Positions 35,844-63,045 of a stretch of 64,000 nucleotides of DNA are shown piece by piece. Positions within the stretch are counted from its first letter, which is position 1, and the number at the start of each line of letters is the position of its first letter. The notes beneath the pieces were generated by a model. The model had not been told where the DNA came from, ran no database searches, and worked only from the letters and a program-made list of their open reading frames with translations. The position numbers and the translations under genes were made by a program. Origin of the DNA: Paraspadella gotoi (Eukaryota > Chaetognatha). Location of the stretch: NCBI GenBank assembly GCA_051294375.1, contig CM119263.1, positions 30,926,053 through 30,990,052 of the forward strand, in the 5' to 3' direction.

Positions 35844-38800
35844 TCACCCGATGGGGAGAAGACTATGAGAGTTTTTGATTCTTGTTTTACTCTTCATCAG
35901 GGGTTGAGCATTGAAGGGAGAATGTTCATTAGGCCTGGAATTGGTTTCTTGGACGTCTGAGCGTCGAATGATTAAGGTGACGCGGCGAGGAAGGGGGTGG
36001 AACGAATTGGTCAGTGGAAAGCAGGGAGGGTGTGAACGAGGCGTGGGACCACGGCGCTGGCGCCGGCGGAGGCGAGAGGCGTAAGAGAGTGGCTCGAGAT
36101 GGCTAGCTTCAAGCCGATCGACAGAGATTCGTCTCAATGCCTCGTCCAGGAATTTCGAGTTTGAAAGTTTTTTTGGCTCGTTCCACGATGATGTATGGCC
36201 TCGTATGGGGGCTGGAGAGGCGTCGAATGGCCTCGCGCCGGATATAGACCGCGCGTGCGCATCTGCTAGTGTTTTCAGGGACCTGTGGAGGCGGGACTGT
36301 GTGCCAAGCCGTGGGCTAGGCTGCATGAGGGCGACGTCCGCGCGCAGCTCTTCGCGGTATACGCGCGCGGGCGTCAGATCGGCGTCGGCCATTGGGACCG
36401 GAAGTAGTTGCTCCGGGATAGCCTGTCAATGTTTCTCCCAGCGCCCAACTCGCGGAGAGATGGTTCGGAGTACAGATACATAACAATAAGAGAGGAGAGT
36501 AGCCGGACGGCTGAGTAGGGTCCAGGGGAAGTTGCTGCAACCAGTTATTGCCAGCGCATCAGCAGCCGCACGGAGTGCCCTTGAGAGTTGCCGATGGAGT
36601 CATCTCTACCATCCCGTTTGCCTGGGGATGATTAGGCGGTTGTAGTGGCCGGTGTCTCAAAACCGACTACCGCCGCCCTTACTTGGGCGCCAAAGTTCAG
36701 ACGTGAATTGTGCGCCTCTGTCGGTGCCGCTCCCAATGGCGGCACGGCCAAATTCGCGAGACCAGTAGAGAAGCGAAGGGTTCTGCGACTTGAAAGAGCA
36801 GAGACATTATGTGTCGCGCCATGGCGCCACTTCCGGCCACGCGTGAAGCTGGTCAATGATTGTGGAATAGAGGCCCGCGGCCGGGCGAGAGGGACCAACG
36901 ATTCTCGACATGATGTGGGCGAATTCTTTTTGATGGCGGTTCAAAGTGTTGGAGGGGCGCGGATTGACGTTGAAACTTTTTTGCGCGCTGGACACGTGTC
37001 GCACGCGGCCGCCCAGCCCATAGATACAGACATAAGAGAAGAACAAGAAGAAGAGAACCAAACAAAACGTTTTTTGTTACAAGGCTTTTTGATGCCTTGA
37101 CTCCGGGTGGCCGAAAATTGTGGGGGTAACATCGAACAATACGGCCGCCATGTTAGGAACGAGCTGGGCGTGCGCGTGTACTGTATATATCGCAGATGAG
37201 GGAAGCGTGACATGCGTTGACTCGCGTTTTAGTCATAGAGCCGGTATGAGGATCATTGAGGAGGCGTTGGACGTGTCATCATTCTCTTGGTCAGCCGCCA
37301 TAGCTTCCAGGTTGATGCTAAGGCGCCTATTGGCGTTGACAGTGGCGACAACATCCTTTTTGGCACGTGGTCTTCCTCTGTTCTGCTGTGGGTATGGAGC
37401 TGCGGTGTCGATGGCATGGCTGGTGGGCGTGAAAGGGCATCGGCGACGACATTAGCCTGCCAGAGATGTGACGAATGTCGCCATAAATTCCGCAATTCCA
37501 GCCAGTTGCGTAGTGTTTTGTCGCATGGTATGGTACGGGGTATACTGGTTTCCTGATTGCTGAGAATGAGCGAGATGTGGTCGCTATGATACAGTGTAAT
37601 AAGCGGCGCCCCTCGACGTAAGCCGGAAATGGCGGATGCGGTAATGAGCCAGAACAAAAAGTTCTTTGTCAAATGGTGGGCCACTTTCTTCTGAGAGCTT
37701 GAAGGCCTTTTGAAAAACCAAGCGGCTGCCAGAATTCAACCTGCTGCTCCAAAAGAACAGCGCCGATATGCAACCAATCAGCAGGCGTCGACACGCTGGC
37801 CAAGAGGGGCACAGATCAAATGGAGATATACAAGTAGATGGTGGCATCAAGCAAGAGCGTTTTGTGGCAGTGAAGGCCCGGCCTCCTGTGGTGCTGCCCA
37901 TTTTTCGAAAAGGCGCCGTTGCCCTGAAGGAGTTCATAGAGGGGCCAGATGTGGGCCGCGTGAGGGGAACCCACGGCGGTAAGTAGTTTAGCATTGCCCA
38001 AAAAACGTTGAAGCGTCCTGGTACGTGGTAGAGATCTGATAGGATGCTGCGGATAGGCATCAACCTTGGACGGCAGTGGCTATTTATAGCCATGACGACA
38101 ACTTTTATAGCCCAAGGAACTCCAAGCTGGTCGCGGAATACACATTTGGCCGCGCTGTTGACAACTAGACCATTGTCGGCCAAGGGCCGTTGAAGACAGC
38201 CTTCTAGGTCTTCAAAGTGTTCGTCATGCGAGTTTGAGGCAACAAGAAAGGTCGTCTAGATAGACAAAGACATGCGGGTATTCCATTCAGGACCCGATCC
38301 ATCATCCTCTGGAAATCCTTGTGCATAGACATAACATAATATAGACACCAAAGGCATAAGTCAAATCAAAGAGCCCAAATGGAGTGATGATGGCGGTTTA
38401 TGGCGGTCTTCTTTGGCAACAGGGATCTGGTGAACCCTTTGCAAGGTCGATCTTGGAGAAGATGTTTTTCGGCACTATCTGCGTGAAATCCATCAGATGC
38501 GTATAGGGTACGGTCATCATGGTGGCGCCATTGAGCGCCGTAGTCACAACATGGGCGGAGCGAGCCATCTGGTTTTCGCGTGACGTGGAGAGGGGATGCC
38601 CAGGCAGAGGTAGAACGACGAATAATGCTAGCTCCTCCATCTTTTGAAATTCGGCTTTTGCAGCTGCGAGCTGGTCCGGGGCGAGGCGTCTGGCACGAGC
38701 ATGGACGGGCGGCCTGAGGTGTGGTGTTCACGCCATGCTTTGGAGTGCAGCATTGAATATGAGCTTTGTCAGTTCGGGTCGCTCATCAAGGAGCGAAGTG

Positions 38801-39300
38801 TAGACGTCGCGACATGATGGACGCGAGGGGGCGTGGTTGAGGCAGAGTTCCGGCGTGTCCTGCAATGATGCTGAAATCATCAAGATTAAGTAGAAGGCCG
38901 CGTCGGTGGTCAACGCCAGTGGTGTTCCATCAAAAAATCTGCTCCCAGTATGGGCGTGGCCCATCAGCCAGCGGACAAGGTAGGATACGAACGGGAGCCA
39001 AGTCGAATTGGATTTCCTGGAGTCCAAAAATTTTGATGGCGTGTCATTGGCAGCGTGGAGGGTTGGAAAGTGGCGGCGTTTGAGTGCCGCTTTGAACAGC
39101 GGGGCGCGGGCCTTTTGCGCGATCGGGAAGGTGTAGCAGGTAGAAGTGGTGGCTCAGAGCCACCATCGACGAGCCACTCCACGCCAGAATAAGGGTCGCG
39201 CAGGGTAAAATAGTTTGGAGTCAGATCGGCCAGCGACGCGGGCGACTAACGGCCCGCCCGCGTTGGCGTTTGACGCCATGCTGCAGGGGCGGGCCGTCAC
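35844..39300 (-). pseudogene. Gypsy pol remnant: PR, RT, RNase H, integrase
   Basis: On the minus strand: protease LVDGGSE (about 39157-39177; Asp-Gly-Gly instead of the usual Asp-Thr/Ser-Gly), reverse transcriptase with WASPLHVTRKPDGSLRP (about 38540-38600) and YLDD (38251-38262), RNase H block ending ANVVADALS (about 37430-37461), integrase zinc-finger remnant CDTC (about 37000), core containing WPEVAP (about 36830), and a C-terminal tail with LHRSLKTLADAHARS (about 36290). The parts lie in different frames, so no complete polyprotein is encoded as sequenced. Confidence 0.8.
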
Positions 39301-39346
39301 ACTGATAGGCCCTGTCTTTAAAGACGTAGTGATACACGCATTTCTT

Positions 39347-40350
39347 TCACCAGCAGGGAGAGATTGAGCGCGAAATCCGATCGCGTAGGTCGTTGTTGTT
39401 GTTGTTGTGGTCGGCGCTGGGTGCTGATTCCTCAGACGAAGTGGTGGCCTGAATACGTCCGCTTGACTGCATTGGCGTATGAGGTGGCCTGCGTGGTGGA
39501 ATCGGGATCGGCGAATTCTTCAGAGGCTCAAGATGCTCGTCCGCAGTGTCCTCAGCCAAGGGACCAGATGACCACGCATTTAGATGTTTGTTTGGTTGCG
39601 GACTGACCTGAAGGCGTGAAGAAACATTGTTGCTGTTTTGAGCAACAGTCATCGAGGCTTTCCTCCTCTTTGATGACATGTCGGTGACTGACGTAGGCAG
39701 GGAGGAGATAAGCAGTGCCTTTAGGACGTCGTCGAAGTTAGGCCTTGTCCTTGTGATCTGAGGGCGGCGAGATGTGTAGGGGGGTGCTCCCCTTCAAAGA
39801 AGTCATCTTGAGAAGTTTGACGGCGCGTTGGTCTTTGCATCGCCATACACATCCCTAGGTGCGACGATGAGACGCGAGATAGGAAGCCATTCGACTTGTC
39901 CTTCCTGATGTCAGGGTCGAGGTGGCGGTGGCGGTCCGTAGGGATCGCCGCTAGTAAGTGGGCCTTCTTCACACGGGCGTCGAGGACGTCGGCGACTCGA
40001 AGGCATTGTCTACAGCAATATCCCATTCGTCAATGTTGTCAGATCGAAAGTTGGTATTTTGGCGTTCTCGGTCGGAGGGGCAGCGTCAACACTTGTGGGG
40101 ACGCTGCGGCGTCACCGCGTCTTTCCGGTCGTGATTGGCGGTAATTCCGATGATGCAACACTAGCGTTAGCCGTTCGAGTCGTCTTCAGCATTTCCATTA
40201 TATCGTTCATTGGCTTTTCATCACATCATCTCTTGCCGAGGCTTCGTTGATATCGGCGCGCCTCAGCGGCCGGCGTCGTGGAACGCATCGTCGGCTGCGC
40301 AGGTCGGAGAGGTTTTGTCTTGGGTGCATCAAGGAACCTCTTCTTCGTCA
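39347..40350 (-). pseudogene. Gypsy gag-like region, decayed
   Basis: Minus-strand open pieces (39721-40026 and 39347-39679) lie between the 5' LTR and the protease, where gag belongs. I see no clear zinc knuckle. Assignment rests on position. Confidence 0.45.
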
Positions 40351-40467
40351 GCGGGAGGTTGATGGCGTGGACGAGAGAATAAGTATTTTTTCGTAGCCAT
40401 AGTGAAGATTTTTATTTTGCTTGTTTTGTTTTTTTTTTTTTGTGACAAGATGAAAAAGGTTTGATTT

Positions 40468-40501
<34 letters not shown>

Positions 40502-40521
40502 TAACGTCGTGGCTTACCACG

Positions 40522-40646
40522 TGTGGCAGGAGTTGTTACTGCACGAGGTTGAATCGAGAATGGTTTTCTCCCGTTAATAACAATACAATTGATACTAAGT
40601 CTAAACAATGAGAAACATAAGGTCATACGAAAGCGTGAAATCATGT

Positions 40647-40706
<60 letters not shown>

Positions 40707-40755
40707 TTCTTAATAAGTTGGTCGATCGCAGAAGTCACGTGTGGTTACTGCCACA
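40522..40755 (-). repeat. 5' LTR of the Gypsy element
   Basis: 234 bp with ends TGTGGCAG...CTGCCACA, the inverted-repeat tips being visible. Upstream of gag on the coding (minus) strand. Confidence 0.8.
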
Positions 40756-42905
40756 GTATATCCTTTGTTTTATTTTTCTTCGATTTTCGAAAGGCGGCGC
40801 CGCAACCGCAGGTCGGCGATCTACTGGTGCTCAGGGAAATTCCCGCCGTGCTCGAGAGTCTGCGTGCCCGAGTTTAAAGTCGCCGCTTTCTCGCTTATCT
40901 TTGTCACCGACAAAATCGAAGGCAGCAGCAGCAGAGACGGAGGCAGCAGCATTAGAAGCAGCCGACGGAAGATCAGGAGACTGGAAAGTTTGGGAAAAAA
41001 CAGGATGTAGGAAAACAGACTGAAGAAAGATCGAAAGAGAGAAAGAAGAAAGATTGAAAGAAAGAAAGATAGAAAAAAGGAAAGAAAGAAAGAATGATGA
41101 TGGGAAATAATATCGACTCCCAACTGATCCTAGAACAGAAGACTTAATAGCAGAGGAGAGAAAGAGAGAGAGAGAGAAAAAGATAGACGATAGAGAGAAA
41201 GGAGAGAGAGGAGAAGAGCGCGGGGAGAGAGAGAGAGAGAGAGAAGATAGAAATATAATGACGACGACCTCGCAAACAATAATTTAAGCGCAACAAAACC
41301 TCGATTGACTTCGACAGATTTTGCTCTTCCGCATTTTGCTTTTTATGGTTTTTTTGCTTTTTTTGCCTTTTGCTTATTGCAGATATCAATATTAATATTT
41401 TTATCTTATTTTACCACAAATATCATGCGTTCCCTGAATCATTTAGTTACTTATCTAATGAAAATCGGTACCAGCATATAATATCTATTCATTGATAAAA
41501 AGCTATGACTTTGGACAGACTCGATTCAGGCAAGAATTTAATATTTTTTTACAATATGAAACAGTCTGAATAAAAATTCTTGTCCTTTTTCAACCAAATT
41601 GACTTATGATTTAGATTTTGATTTATTCATTTTCCTTACGTATGGAAGCATTTTAATATTTAACAATTAATAAGAAATGCTTAAAAAATTTATATTTTTT
41701 AAAATAAGTTAGATAAAGGTTAGTATTACAAATTTCAAAAAATTTAATGATAAATAAGTTTAAAATTGGAAAAAAATTTAAAAATTATCATCATCATCAT
41801 CATTCAATAAATTTGATAGTTTTTTAATTTTCATAAACAAATCATTAAAATTTCAAAAAGTTGTAGTAATAGCTTCATCTAACTTTTTAAGCTTTATCAG
41901 AATCCGATAAAAAATATGTAAAATTTACTAAAAATTTTTTGACATTATATAGTAATTGGATAATATTAAATAATATTATAATAATATTATAATAATATTA
42001 ATAATAATAATATTAATATATAATAATATTATAATATAAATTTTCACAATCTTTAATAACAATAAAATACCATTTTATACCGGACTTCAGGTAGTTTTGT
42101 AACCTGTTCCGCTTGAGCCTCCACCCCTCTTTCCTTTTTACTCATGTATACATGATTTTAATAGTTTTATTCATTCATACGTTTATTCATTCAACAATGT
42201 AATGCTGAATCCTAAACCCAATTTTTAGCATTTAGGAAATTATTTAATGATAAAAAAATTTTGTTTGTTTACATTATGACGTCATCCATGTGGAAAAAAA
42301 ACATTTCTACGAAAAATAAAAAATGATGGATTTGTACTAAGCCTAAGCTAAGAGAAAGAATTAAAAATGGAACAAAAAACGAAGAACAAAACGAAATAAA
42401 ATAGAAAAAGAAAATAAAAGAACAAAAATAAAAAAAAATATGAAACGAAAATATTAATTTTGCTGAAAAATTAATGAAACGAAGTTGAAAATGAAAAAGA
42501 TAATGAAGTCTAATGAAAAGAACAACGACAACAACGACAACAACGACAACACGACACAACGGACACAACGACAAAACGACACACACAACGAAAAAGCAAA
42601 AGGAATAAAAAATTAAAAATCGAGTTTTTTCTGCTGTAGTTAGAAGAAAGTGATGGAGTTAGTTCAACAAACCTACAGTGATGGAGACAAACTTACCTCG
42701 AAACATCCTCCTTTCTCCATCAAATCTGTTGCGTTGACTGCATCAAAATGCTGCAGTGAACCAACTCCAATGCTGTAGCAAAACGGCATCTATTGCAGAG
42801 AACCACCTGCAATTGATCAGGCAGAATCCAGCGATGACTTCAACCATGGCCAACGCATCCTTTTCCTCGTCTTTTTTTGACGCTGATGACCTGTTATCAC
42901 CTGCA

Positions 42906-42940
<35 letters not shown>

Positions 42941-43241
42941 GCGACAAGAATCGTATCATTGTCCGCCCCCGAGGCGTTAGCGTTGAGTCAGCGCCGGCGC
43001 TTGGCCCGTCGGGGGCGGAGGCAGCGGCATCGTTTAAAACGTCGGTTTCCTCGTCGGCTTGTCGTCTCCGCAGTCGGCTATGGCGGCCAGATGTCGCTGC
43101 GAGTGCAGTGGAGGGCCGGCGGCGTCAGCGGCGGCGCCGGCGGCGGCGGCGGTGACATCAAAAACTTTGTCGGTGGAAGAAGAGATAAAGTATCAGTTGC
43201 CAGACGCCTTTGATGTTGCCGCCGGTTAAATCAGGTGAGAA

Positions 43242-43295
<54 letters not shown>

Positions 43296-43355
43296 AGTGT
43301 GTGTAAACCTAGTAGTATATACTAATTCGATTGTGAAAATAGGGAGGCAAAGGAA

Positions 43356-43386
<31 letters not shown>

Positions 43387-44650
43387 CAATAAGAGAGAGA
43401 GAGAGAGAGAGAGAGCTAAAAAAATCCATTGCGATGTGGCGCCAATTTTAAGGTGGAGAAAAGAAGTTGACAGGAAAATGTGATATTCGAGGTGTGAAAA
43501 GAAAAGAGAAGAAGATGAAAGATAGAGAGTAAGAGGATAGAGAAAAAGGATAGTAACAGAGGGAGAAGAGGAGGAAGAGGATAGAGGAAAAGGATAGGTA
43601 AAGAGAGGAGAAGAGAAGATAGAGAAGAGGAGGATAGAGGAAAAGGATAGAGGAAAAGGATAGGTAAGAGAGAGAAGAAGAGGGGATAGAGGAAGAGGAT
43701 AGAGGAAAAGGACGGAAGGAAGAAGAAAGAAGCGGTAGAGGGAGTAAGTTGAGAGACATGTTGAAAGAAAGGAAGAAGGTAAGGTACGTGACTTACTCAA
43801 AGTAATAGGATCATTGATAGGAATTTGAGCGTTTTAAGTTCAAATTTGGTCATTTTAAAACATCTGAATTTTGGAAAAAGTGAAGAGATGAAGAGGACGT
43901 GAAATGTGAAAGTGAGTGAAGGGAAGGTGATTTCGAGTGAGTTAAAGCGAAGAGGAAGTCAAAGTGAAGAGGTAAGTAAGCGAGAGTAATCAAGCGAGAG
44001 ATAAATCAAGCGAAGAGTAATTCAAGCGAAGAGGTAAACAAAGTGAAGAGGTAAGTCAAAGGAGAGTAAGAAGTGAAGAGGTATCAAAGCGAAGAGGTAA
44101 GCAAGCGAAGGATAATCAAAGCAGAGATAATCAAAGCGAGAGAGGTAATATCAAAGCGAAGAGGTAAGACAAAGTGAAGAGGTAAGTACAAATAAGCGAA
44201 GAGGTAAGTCAAAGTGAAGAGGTAAGTCAAAGTGAAAAATCCGGGTGAAGTTTTTGAGGCCGCGATCTCGACGGTTAATGGGGCGTGATGGTCGGAGAGG
44301 GACGGAGAGGGGATTTTGTGGGGAGGAATTGTGGGCGTTGTGGATATTGTGGATAATGGATAAAAAGTGGATATAATGCGGAAGTGATTGTTGTGATTGT
44401 TAAGGATGAAAACTCAAGGACTTGAACCAGAGGTTAACATCGGTTTTAAACCTGGAAAGGACTTTATTATGTTCCTTCGCTTGGACGACAACAGTTGAAA
44501 ATTTTGATAGAATTCTTGAGACACGATAACGATCGATCAATCAATCAATCAATCGATCGATCGATCAATCAATCAATTAGTCAGTCAATCGATCAATAGA
44601 TCAATTAATCGATCAATCAATTAATACATCAATGAATGAATGAAAGCATA

Positions 44651-44681
<31 letters not shown>

Positions 44682-44907
44682 CAATCAATCAATCAACAGA
44701 GGATTTATCGTAGAAACGCCTGAAAATGATTGAGGCAGATTTAGTAACCAAGGGAATTGGTCATTGAGGCAAAGGATTTTCGTTGGATTAAACTCGCTTC
44801 ATGCCGGCGGCGGAGAGGAGGAGGAGGAGGAGGAGGGCGGCGGCGGCGGAGAAGTCGGGGGTCGGAACAGAGAACTCTGTTGACCGCTGAAATTGAGGAG
44901 GCGAGAG

Positions 44908-44946
<39 letters not shown>

Positions 44947-46139
44947 GAGAGAGAGAGAGAGAGAGGAAGCTGGAGGTTAAAGGTTAGAAGAAGGACACAA
45001 AGGAGGAAGAAGCGCAGCAGCAATAGCGGTGGGTGGCGGAGCTGCGGTGGCGGCGGCGGCGGCGGGAAATGAAGCCGTTTTTCTCCAATTGTTTATGATG
45101 CGATACAAGAAGAGATTTTTTCGCGGAAGCGTCGACGAAAATCCTTTGGTCATAAATGAGTGGAGGAAAAAGGGATTTGAGTGAGGGAAGAGGAGGAAAA
45201 GGGGATTTGGAGTAATAGGAAAAAGGGGATTTGGGGAAAAGGATGAAAAGGATTTTGGGGAAGAGGAAAGAGGATTTGGGGGAAGAAAAAAGGGGATTGG
45301 GGAGGAAGAGGAGGAAAAGGGATTTGGGAGAAAAAGGATGAAAAGGGATGAGTAAGGGAAAAGGGGATTGGGGGAAGAGGAGGAAAATGGATTTGGGAGA
45401 AGAGGAATTATTAATTTAATTAAAGGAAAGAAATTTTAGGGGAAAAAAGAATATACGCAGATAAACTATATATATATATATATATGTAACTATATAAAAT
45501 ACTTAGAAAAAGAAAGGCAGCAGCTTTAGAGTAAGTTCAAAAGCGATATCAATCGAGAAACGATACTTACCTTTCCCCGATTTCAGATCCCTCTCGATCT
45601 TCCTTCACGCCACCAGCGCCAATCTTTTCTTTCACGGAACCAATCAACAAAAACCGAGGAACCAACGCACACATCAACACTCTGGCCAACACCCCACGTG
45701 GAAACAACACTGGAGGCGATGGAAAAACCAAATTCTACCTCAACAACGACAACAACAACGACGATCGAGATCAGAATCATTACTTACCCGTCGATCACGT
45801 TATCGATCACGTGATTCTTCACGAAAATCGACGCTTTTTTAATCACGTTAGTTTTTGAAAGTTTGGAACGGAACCATTTTAATTTTTCTTTTTTTTGTTA
45901 TTTATAAATATTGACATTTTTTAAAAGATGAAAATGAAATTATTTCATGGCGAAGTTACGTAAAGTAATGAGAAGATTTAGGGGAAATTAATAATTTATT
46001 TATTTACCGATTCTTAACATTTGCGTTTAAAAATATCTTATTATTATTTCTGTATCGATTACTCGAGAAACCGATACAGTCGGTGTTTCGAGGCAAGATG
46101 GCGTCTGCAAGCAAAGCAGAGGGCACCAAGCTAACCTTA

Positions 46140-46175
<36 letters not shown>

Positions 46176-46200
46176 NNNNNNNNNNNNNNNNNNNNNNNNN
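46176..46200. other. 25-N gap, junction of copies B and C
   Basis: Copy B stops in a (TC)n tract (matching about 31240); copy C starts with sequence matching 29036. Confidence 0.99.
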
Positions 46201-47044
46201 TAAGTTCAAATTTGGTCATTTTAAAAACATCTGAATTTTGGAAAAGTGAAGAGATGAAGAGGACGTGAATTGTGGAAAGTGAGTGAAAGGGAAGGTGATT
46301 TCGAGTGAGTTAAAGCGAAGAGGGAAGTCAAAGTGAAGAGGTAAGTCAAAGCGAAGAGGTAAGTCAAAGCGAAGAGATAAATCAAGCGAAGAGTAATCAA
46401 GGAGGTAACAAGCGAAGAGGTAAATCAAAGTGAAGAGGTAAGTCCAAAGTAAGAGAAGAAGGTAAGATCAAAGCAAGGACAAAGCGAGGGTTAAGTCAAG
46501 CAGAGATAATCAAAGCGAAGAGGTAATTCAAAGCGAAGAGTAACAGAAAGGAGAAGTGAAGAGGTAAGTCAAAGTGAAGAGAGTAAGGAGTAGTACGAAA
46601 GTAAGAAAGCGAGAGAAGGTAAGTCAAAGTGAAAAATCCGGGTGAAGTTTTTGAGGCCGCGATCTCGACGGTTAATGGGGCGTGATGGTCGGAGAGGGAC
46701 GGAGAGGGGATTTTGTGGGGAGGAATTGTGGGCGTTGTGGATTTGTGATAATGGATAAAAAGTGATATAATGCGGAAGTGATTGTTGTGATTGTTAAGGA
46801 TGAAAACTCAAGGACTTGAACTCAGAGGTTAACATCGGTTTTAAACCTGGAAAGGACTTTATTATGTTCCTTCGCTTGGACGACAACAGTTGAAAATTTG
46901 ATAGAATTCTTGAGACACGATAACGATCGATCAATCAATCAATCAATCGATCGATCGATCAATCAATCAATTAGTCAGTCAATCGATCAATAGATCAATT
47001 AATCGATCAATCAATTAATACATCAATGAATGAATGAAAGCATA

Positions 47045-47075
<31 letters not shown>

Positions 47076-47311
47076 CAATCATCAATCAATCATCAACAGG
47101 GGATTTATCGTTACGAACGCCTGAAAATGATTGAGGCAGATTTAGTAACCAAGGGAATTGGTCATTGAGGCAAAGGATTTTCGTTGGATTAAACTCGCTT
47201 CATGCCGGCGGCGGAAGAGGAGGAGGAGGAGGAGGAGGCGGCGGCGGCGGAGAAGTCGGGGGTCGGAACAGAGAACTCTGTTGACCGCTGAAATTGAGGA
47301 GGCGAGAGAGA

Positions 47312-47369
<58 letters not shown>

Positions 47370-48581
47370 GAAGCGGAGGTTAAAGGGTTAGAAGAAGGAC
47401 ACAAGGGAAGAAGAAGGCATAGGAGAAGAAGCGGCAAGCAGCAATTTTTAGCGGCTGCGGTTGGCGGAGCTGTGCGTGGCGGCGGCGGCGGCGGAAAATG
47501 AAAGCCGTTTTCTCCAATTGTTTATGATGCGATACGAAGAAGAGATTTTTTCGCGGAAGCGTCGATGCGAGAAAATCCTTTGGTCATAAAATGAGGTGGA
47601 AGGAAAAAGGGATTTGAGTGATGGGAAGAGGAGGAAAAGGGATTTGGAGTAATAGGAAAAGGGGATTTGGGGGAAAAGGATGAAAAGGGATTTTGGGGAA
47701 GAGGGAAAAGAGATTTGGGGGAAGAAAAAAGGGGATTTGGGGGGAGAGAGGAGGAAAAGGGATTGGGGGAAGAGGAAAAGGCAATTTGGGGGAAGAGGGA
47801 AAAGAGGGGATTTGGGGAAGAGGAGAGAAATGGATTTGGGAGAAGAGGAATTATTAATTTAATTAAAGGAAAGAAATTTTAGGAAAAAAGAATATACGCA
47901 GATAAAACTATATATATATAATATATATGTAACTTATATAAATACTTAGAAAAAGAAAGGCAGCAGCTTTAGAGTAAAGTTCAAAAGCGATATCTCGAGA
48001 AACGATACTTACCTTTCCCGATTTCAGATCCCTCTCGATCTTCCTTCACGCCACCAGCGCCAATCTTTTCTTCACGGAACCAATCAACAAAAACCGAGGA
48101 ACCAACGCACACATAACACTCTGGCCAACACCCCACGTGGAAACAACACTGGAGGCGATGGAAAAACCAATTCTACCTCAACAACGAAAACAACAACGAC
48201 GATCGAGATCAGAATCATTACTTACCCGTCGATCACGTTATCGATCACGTGATTCTTCACGAAAATCGACGCTTTTTTTAATCACGTTAGTTTTTTGAAA
48301 GTTTTGAACGGAACATTTTAATTTTTTTTTTTTTTGTTGTTTTATAAATATTGACTTTTTTAAAAGATGAAAATGAATTTTTCATGCGATTACGTAAAGT
48401 AAATGAGAAGATTTAGGCGAAATTAATAATTATTATTTACGATTCTTAACATTTGCGATTAAAAAATATCTAATATTATTAATTTCTGTATCGATTACTC
48501 GAGAAACGATACAGTCGGTGTTTCGAGGCAAGATGGCGTCTGCAAGCAAAGCAGAGGGCACCAAGCTAACCTTCACATCTT

Positions 48582-48633
<52 letters not shown>

Positions 48634-48767
48634 TTCTCTTCTCTCTCCTTCTTCATCTCTCTCTGTTTTTTTTTTTCTCTCTCTCTCTCTCCCTCTCTCT
48701 TTCTCCAAGTCTTCCTTCCCCCCCCCCTCTCTCCCTCTCTCTTTTCTCCATCTCTCTCCTCTCTCTC

Positions 48768-48826
<59 letters not shown>

Positions 48827-48841
48827 CCCTCCCTCTTACAG

Positions 48842-62000
<13,159 letters not shown>

Positions 62001-62477
62001 GTCAGTTGGGGAGGTTAAATATGGAAGATAGAAATTATTATTTTGTTTTATGAAAATATATAAAATCAATTTCAAAATTATTTATTTTTTACGAAAAAAA
62101 ACTTTGGACAGACTATGGTGAATCAAGATTGTATCACTGTCTCACTACCTGAGTTCTTGGCTTCCTTAACGTTTTATGTGATTATTTAGACGACCGATAG
62201 GCGCGCTAAATTTGTTTTTCAAGAGAACAAAATATACTACGTATTTATAAACGAAAGTCAATGAGGAATATTTTTCCTTCAAATCGAAGAGAAACTACGA
62301 AACCGGAAAATATGGTGAATAAAAAAAAACAGGAAACGAAACGGAAAAAAGAGCATAAAAAGGCAAAAAAAGGCAAAAAAGGCAAAAAAATACTTAAGAA
62401 GCGAAACAAAGGAACAAAGAAGACAATTGAGAGGAAAGCCGCTACAGGAAACCGAGAAAGAAAATATGGAGAAAAGA

Positions 62478-62529
<52 letters not shown>

Positions 62530-62794
62530 AAGACTTAGAGAAAGACAGAGAGAGGCAGAGAGGTTGAAAAAGAGACAAAGAGAAAACAGGAGAGAGATAA
62601 ATACAGACCGAGACAGAGACCGAGAGAGAGATCGAAAAAAAAAAGAAAGAGAGAGATGAATAGAAAGAGGCAGACAGACAGAGAGAGAGAGTCTTGCATC
62701 GTAAAAAAAGCCATGAACTCCACTCGGGTCTTCCATCGTCTTTGCTGAAAAATCGAGACTTGAGGGGAAAATTCACGAGACAGAATAAACGGGA
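62001..62794. other. Receptor intron, no further exon seen
   Basis: Contains an F3 fragment (about 62100-62165) and a (GA)n tract at 62480-62525. I found no TM6 or TM7 exon. Confidence 0.5.
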
Positions 62795-63045
62795 AGAATG
62801 AGGAGTTGAGGGGATGAGGAGTTGAGGGGATGAGGAGTTGAGGAGTTGAAGGGCTGAGGATATGAGGAGAGGAGGAGTTGAGAAGTTAAGGAGTTTAGGG
62901 GATGAGGAGTTCAGGGGATGTGGTGTTGAGGAGTTGAGGGGATGAAGAGTTTAGGAGTTGAGGGGATGAGAAGTTGAGGAGATGAGGGGTTGAAGGGTTG
63001 AGGAGTTGAAGGGTTGAGGAGGTGAGGAGTTTTAGGAAAGAGAGG
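62795..63045 (+). repeat. 15-bp minisatellite GGGGATGAGGAGTTGA
   Basis: Many diverged units of GATGAGGAGTTGAGG and relatives. Confidence 0.85.

Larger units (their letters stand above)
35582..40755 (-). mobile_element. Ty3/Gypsy LTR retrotransposon, about 5.2 kb, decayed
   Basis: Two direct repeats, 35582-35827 and 40522-40755, begin TG and end CA and share TTGTTACTGCACGAGG and CACGTGTGGTTACTGCCACA. They are flanked by the 4-bp duplication GTAT (35578-35581 and 40756-40759). The minus strand between encodes, in order, a gag-like region, protease, reverse transcriptase, RNase H and integrase, the Ty3/Gypsy order. Next to the 5' LTR (40522) the minus strand reads TGGTAAGCCACGACGTTAC, a possible but unproven primer-binding site; a purine-rich GGTGGGGGATG precedes the other LTR. 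Many frameshifts are present; some may be read errors. Confidence 0.85.
33904..46175. repeat. Large duplicated segment, copy B, with Gypsy insertion
   Basis: Collinear with about 24121-31240. It is interrupted once, at the site matching 25835, by the LTR retrotransposon. Many one-base deletions relative to copy A break every frame, a pattern typical of uncorrected long reads. Confidence 0.9.
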
